From: Neorhizobium galegae
Lineage (GTDB): Bacteria; Pseudomonadota; Alphaproteobacteria; Rhizobiales; Rhizobiaceae
Reading direction: 5' to 3'
Length of the DNA stretch: 64,000 nucleotides
Assembly: GCF_017877055.1 (NCBI RefSeq)
Contig: NZ_JAGIPG010000003.1
Span: 797,691-861,690 of the forward strand
Of the stretch, positions 61,780 to 64,000 are shown one piece after another (position 1 is the stretch's first letter; every line of letters starts with the position of its first letter). Under the pieces are notes generated by a model. It was not told where the DNA came from, did no database searches, and worked only from the letters and a program-made list of their open reading frames with translations. The position numbers were made by a program, and so were the translations under genes.

Positions 61780-61792
61780 AAGGTCTCCGACG

Positions 61793-62161
61793 ATGCCGCA
61801 TGTGATCATCGATTACAGCCGGGGTGCCGGTGATCGGGTCGCTATGGATGCGTTGACGGCAGTGGTTCACCGCTGCATCCGCGACACAGGGATCGTCGAA
61901 CCGAAAGCCGTACGGACGCTTGCGCGGGAGGCAAGCTTTTCCTGCGTCGGTGACGAGCACCCCGACAATCAGTTCATCCAGATCATCATCCGCATGGCGC
62001 CCGGCCGCCCGTTGGAAGCCAGGCAGAAGCTTCTGAAAGCCGTTTTTGAGGAGGCGCGGGCCGCCGCCGCCCCTGCATTGGCCGAAGGCCGGCTCGGCCT
62101 TCGCGTCGATCTCTACGAATCCGACCCCACCCTTGCGCTTCAGGAGAGCACACTCGCCTGA
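61793..62161 (+). CDS. 5-carboxymethyl-2-hydroxymuconate isomerase-like tautomerase
   Basis: A 122-residue protein of the HpaF/CHMI group. The ATG at 61793 is used because it puts Pro at position 2 (MPHVIIDYSRG), which becomes the catalytic N-terminal Pro; a longer frame overlaps aroE. The motif DNQFIQIIIRMAPGRP matches the family. CHMI isomerises a hydroxymuconate in homoprotocatechuate breakdown, where HpaH and HpaI act next; related genes lie at 53.6-55.2 kb on the other strand. Confidence 0.8.
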   Translation: MPHVIIDYSRGAGDRVAMDALTAVVHRCIRDTGIVEPKAVRTLAREASFSCVGDEHPDNQFIQIIIRMAPGRPLEARQKLLKAVFEEARAAAAPALAEGRLGLRVDLYESDPTLALQESTLA

Positions 62162-62192
62162 GACGCCGGCTTCATGAAATAAAGGAGTTCTC

Positions 62193-62642
62193 GTGAGCCT
62201 GATCTACGTCTTGAATGGTCCCAATCTCAACCTGCTCGGCAAGCGTCAGCCGCATATCTACGGCTATGAAACCCTTGCCGACGTCGAAGCCGATTGCCGG
62301 AAAGTGGCAACGGAGCTAGGGCACGAGATCCGCTTCCACCAGAGCAACCGGGAGTATGAAATCATTGACTGGATCCACGAGGCACGGGAAGATGGCGCAG
62401 GTATCGTCATCAACCCGGCGGCTTTCACACATACGTCACTGGCCATTCTCGACGCTTTGAACACATTCGAAGGCCCGGTCATCGAGATCCACATTTCCAA
62501 TGTCCACAAGCGCGAAAGCTTCCGGCATCACTCGTTTGTCTCGCACCGCGCGGAGGGCGTGATCTGCGGCCTCGGTACCGAAGGATACCAGCTCGGCATC
62601 CGCCGCGTAGCGACCCTGATTAAGACCTCCGAGAAGAAATGA
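62193..62642 (+). CDS. aroQ: Type II 3-dehydroquinate dehydratase
   Basis: A 149-residue dodecameric-type dehydratase: VLNGPNLNLLGKRQPHIYGYETL with the catalytic Arg/Tyr lid, NPAAFTHTSLAILDAL, and EIHISNVHKRESFRHHS with the catalytic His. It converts 3-dehydroquinate to 3-dehydroshikimate by anti elimination of water. In this context it probably serves quinate breakdown; it would otherwise be a biosynthetic copy. Confidence 0.95.
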   Translation: MSLIYVLNGPNLNLLGKRQPHIYGYETLADVEADCRKVATELGHEIRFHQSNREYEIIDWIHEAREDGAGIVINPAAFTHTSLAILDALNTFEGPVIEIHISNVHKRESFRHHSFVSHRAEGVICGLGTEGYQLGIRRVATLIKTSEKK

Positions 62643-62649
62643 GGCGACC

Positions 62650-63687
62650 GTGACCACTCCAGTCAGATTGGCTGTGCTTGGTGCCGGCCTTATCGGAAAA
62701 CGGCATATCCAACATGTCCTGAATGAACCCGACGCGATACTCCGTGCGGTGGTCGATCCCACGCCGATCGGGCAGAAGATTGCGGCGGAAGCGGGCGTCA
62801 AGTGGTTCGCAAGCTTCGCCGAGATGATTGCCGTCGACCGGCCCGACGGGATTATCGTCGCGACACCCAATCAGGTCCATGTCCAGAATGGACTGGAAGC
62901 GGTCGAAGCGGGCATACCGGCCCTGATCGAAAAGCCGATCTCGGACGATATCGCGTCGGGCGAGCGGCTCATCGCCGCCGCGGAAGCCAAGGGCGTTCCG
63001 CTCCTGACCGGGCACCATCGGCGGCACAATCCGATGATGCAGAAAGCAAAGGAAATTATCGACAGCGGCCGGCTCGGACGCGTGCTCGTTGTCAACGCGA
63101 TGTTCTGGCTGTTCAAGCCGGACGATTACTTCGACATTGCCTGGCGTCGACAGGCCGGAGCCGGCCCGGTTTTTCTGAACCTCATCCACGACGTCGACAA
63201 TCTTCGCTACCTCTTCGGCGATATCGCCGCCGTGCAGGCGCGCGAATCCAATGCGGTCCGCAGCAACGCCGTCGAGGAAACAGCCGTGGTTCTCATCGAG
63301 TTCAGGAACGGCATTCTCGCCACCGCATCGGTTTCCGACTCCGTCGTCGCCCCTTGGAGCTGGGAGATGACCACCGGCGAGAACCCCGTTTATCCAAAAG
63401 CCGACGAGGCCTGCTACGTCGTCGGCGGGACCCATGGCTCCCTGGCCATTCCGTCTCTCGAAATCTGGCGCAACCCCGTTAAGCGAAGCTGGTGGGAGCC
63501 CTTCGAGAACGAACGGGTCGATGTCGAGGATCAGGATCCGCTCGTCCTGCAGATCAGGCAGTTCTGCAAGGTCATCCGGGGCGAGGAGCAGCCGCTAGTC
63601 AGCGGCCGCGAAGGCCTTCAGACCCTCAAGGTCATCGACGCCGTCAAGCGATCCGCAGCTTCCGGAGAGCGCATCCTGTTGAACTGA
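62650..63687 (+). CDS. Gfo/Idh/MocA-family NAD(P)-dependent oxidoreductase
   Basis: A 345-residue oxidoreductase: N-terminal Rossmann motif LGAGLIGKRHIQHV (about 10-23), the conserved Lys in ALIEKPISDD, and GHHRRHNPMMQKAKEII at the start of the substrate domain. Members oxidise cyclitols, sugars and inositol. It may be a quinate/shikimate or polyol dehydrogenase of this cluster; exact substrate is not shown. It follows aroQ after 7 bases and ends the run. Confidence 0.85.
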   Translation: MTTPVRLAVLGAGLIGKRHIQHVLNEPDAILRAVVDPTPIGQKIAAEAGVKWFASFAEMIAVDRPDGIIVATPNQVHVQNGLEAVEAGIPALIEKPISDDIASGERLIAAAEAKGVPLLTGHHRRHNPMMQKAKEIIDSGRLGRVLVVNAMFWLFKPDDYFDIAWRRQAGAGPVFLNLIHDVDNLRYLFGDIAAVQARESNAVRSNAVEETAVVLIEFRNGILATASVSDSVVAPWSWEMTTGENPVYPKADEACYVVGGTHGSLAIPSLEIWRNPVKRSWWEPFENERVDVEDQDPLVLQIRQFCKVIRGEEQPLVSGREGLQTLKVIDAVKRSAASGERILLN

Positions 63688-63805
63688 CCGCACAGAAGCG
63701 CAACATGATGGAAGCGAAGACTGTACATTCAACCGGGAGACGTCGACCGCACCGCGAGATCGCACTGCCGCTGTGTTTTTCAAGCGAAAACCCAACCATG
63801 GCGAG

Positions 63806-64000
63806 TTACCTTGTCGGCATGCCTTCAGGCCTGAGCGCCTTTTTGAGCGCCGCGATACGGAAGATGGCGTTGGGAGCGCCGTAGCCGCGATAGGCGCGCC
63901 GTTCGACGATCTCGAAGAAGAAGCCCTCGCCATAGGTCATGCTGTAGAGTTGGAAATATTCGCCGTGCTCGTCGCGGTCGTAGAGAATGTTCTCTTCCTT
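63806..64000 (-). CDS. quiC: C-terminus of a 3-dehydroshikimate dehydratase / HPPD-like protein (partial)
   Basis: A minus-strand frame enters from the right edge and stops at the TAA at 63806, giving 64 residues: GEYFQLYSMTYG, FFFEIVERRAYRGYGAPNA and FRIAALKKA. This is the end of the 4-hydroxyphenylpyruvate-dioxygenase-like domain, with the metal Glu in FFFEIV. In QuiC-type dehydratases this domain is fused to a TIM barrel and the enzyme makes protocatechuate. AroE and AroQ next to it favour QuiC over true HPPD, but only the tail is visible. Confidence 0.7.
   Translation of the reverse strand, partial: KEENILYDRDEHGEYFQLYSMTYGEGFFFEIVERRAYRGYGAPNAIFRIAALKKALRPEGMPTR

Noticed and set aside
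1..64000. CRISPR arrays, tRNA or rRNA genes, insertion sequences, attachment sites
   Set aside because: No regularly spaced repeats, cloverleaf-like intergenic stretch, transposase or integrase frame was found when reading the gaps between genes.

Overview
The window reads as a GC-rich alphaproteobacterial segment, most likely from a Rhizobiaceae-type genome or megaplasmid. This is inferred from codon use, the dense ATGA-coupled operons, the many FCD-type GntR regulators and six ABC importers in 64 kb. No rRNA, tRNA, transposase, phage gene or CRISPR array was seen. Almost every gene belongs to uptake or catabolism of small organic molecules, so this is an accessory catabolic region.

Region 1 (1-11.4 kb) looks like pyrimidine/nucleoside salvage. 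It holds the end of pyrK, a class 1B pyrD and an M20 carbamoyl-amidase, then a NitT/TauT-type (NMT1-like) ABC importer. Facing it is a minus-strand operon with a second NMT1-type importer (ATPase, two permeases, binding protein) interleaved with uridine phosphorylase and phosphopentomutase.

Region 2 (11.2-18.9 kb, minus strand) is a dipeptide-type ABC operon without ATPase genes. It carries a second, signal-less SBP_bac_5 protein, a VOC protein, a NACHT-like NTPase fused to a SUMF1/FGE domain, and a 40-codon ORF coupled to its end. Region 3 (19-25.3 kb) holds a rhodanese, an FCD regulator, a cytosine-deaminase-like hydrolase, a cytosolic GGT-family enzyme, a second FCD regulator and two decayed genes (an OppF-type ATPase remnant and a hydantoin racemase remnant). 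A repeated half-site, ATAT(AC/CT)TACG, ties the regulator, rhodanese and ABC operon together.

Region 4 (25.5-35 kb) is a complete dipeptide-type ABC importer with three amidohydrolases, probably for an N-heterocycle or N-substituted amide. Region 5 (35.3-48.2 kb) is a LysR-controlled cluster: structured leader, HyuA, HyuB, a creatinase-like protein and a degenerate partner, a PrpD-like protein, an NMT1-type ABC importer and an ACMSD-type amidohydrolase. It is probably an N-substituted hydantoin or creatinine-like ring-opening route.

Region 6 (48.5-52.8 kb) has padR-chrA, a Tat-exported PhoX with PHO box and terminator, and a VOC protein. Region 7 (52.9-64 kb) is aromatic and hydroaromatic catabolism. 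On the minus strand are an intradiol dioxygenase, a hydratase, an HpaI aldolase and a signal-less SBP_3. On the plus strand are a GntR regulator, a TIM-barrel isomerase, a polar-amino-acid-type ABC importer, AroE, a CHMI-like tautomerase, AroQ and a Gfo/Idh oxidoreductase, with the end of a QuiC-like gene facing them. Together these suggest quinate/shikimate uptake and conversion toward protocatechuate. All function calls come from reading motifs by eye; no search was run.
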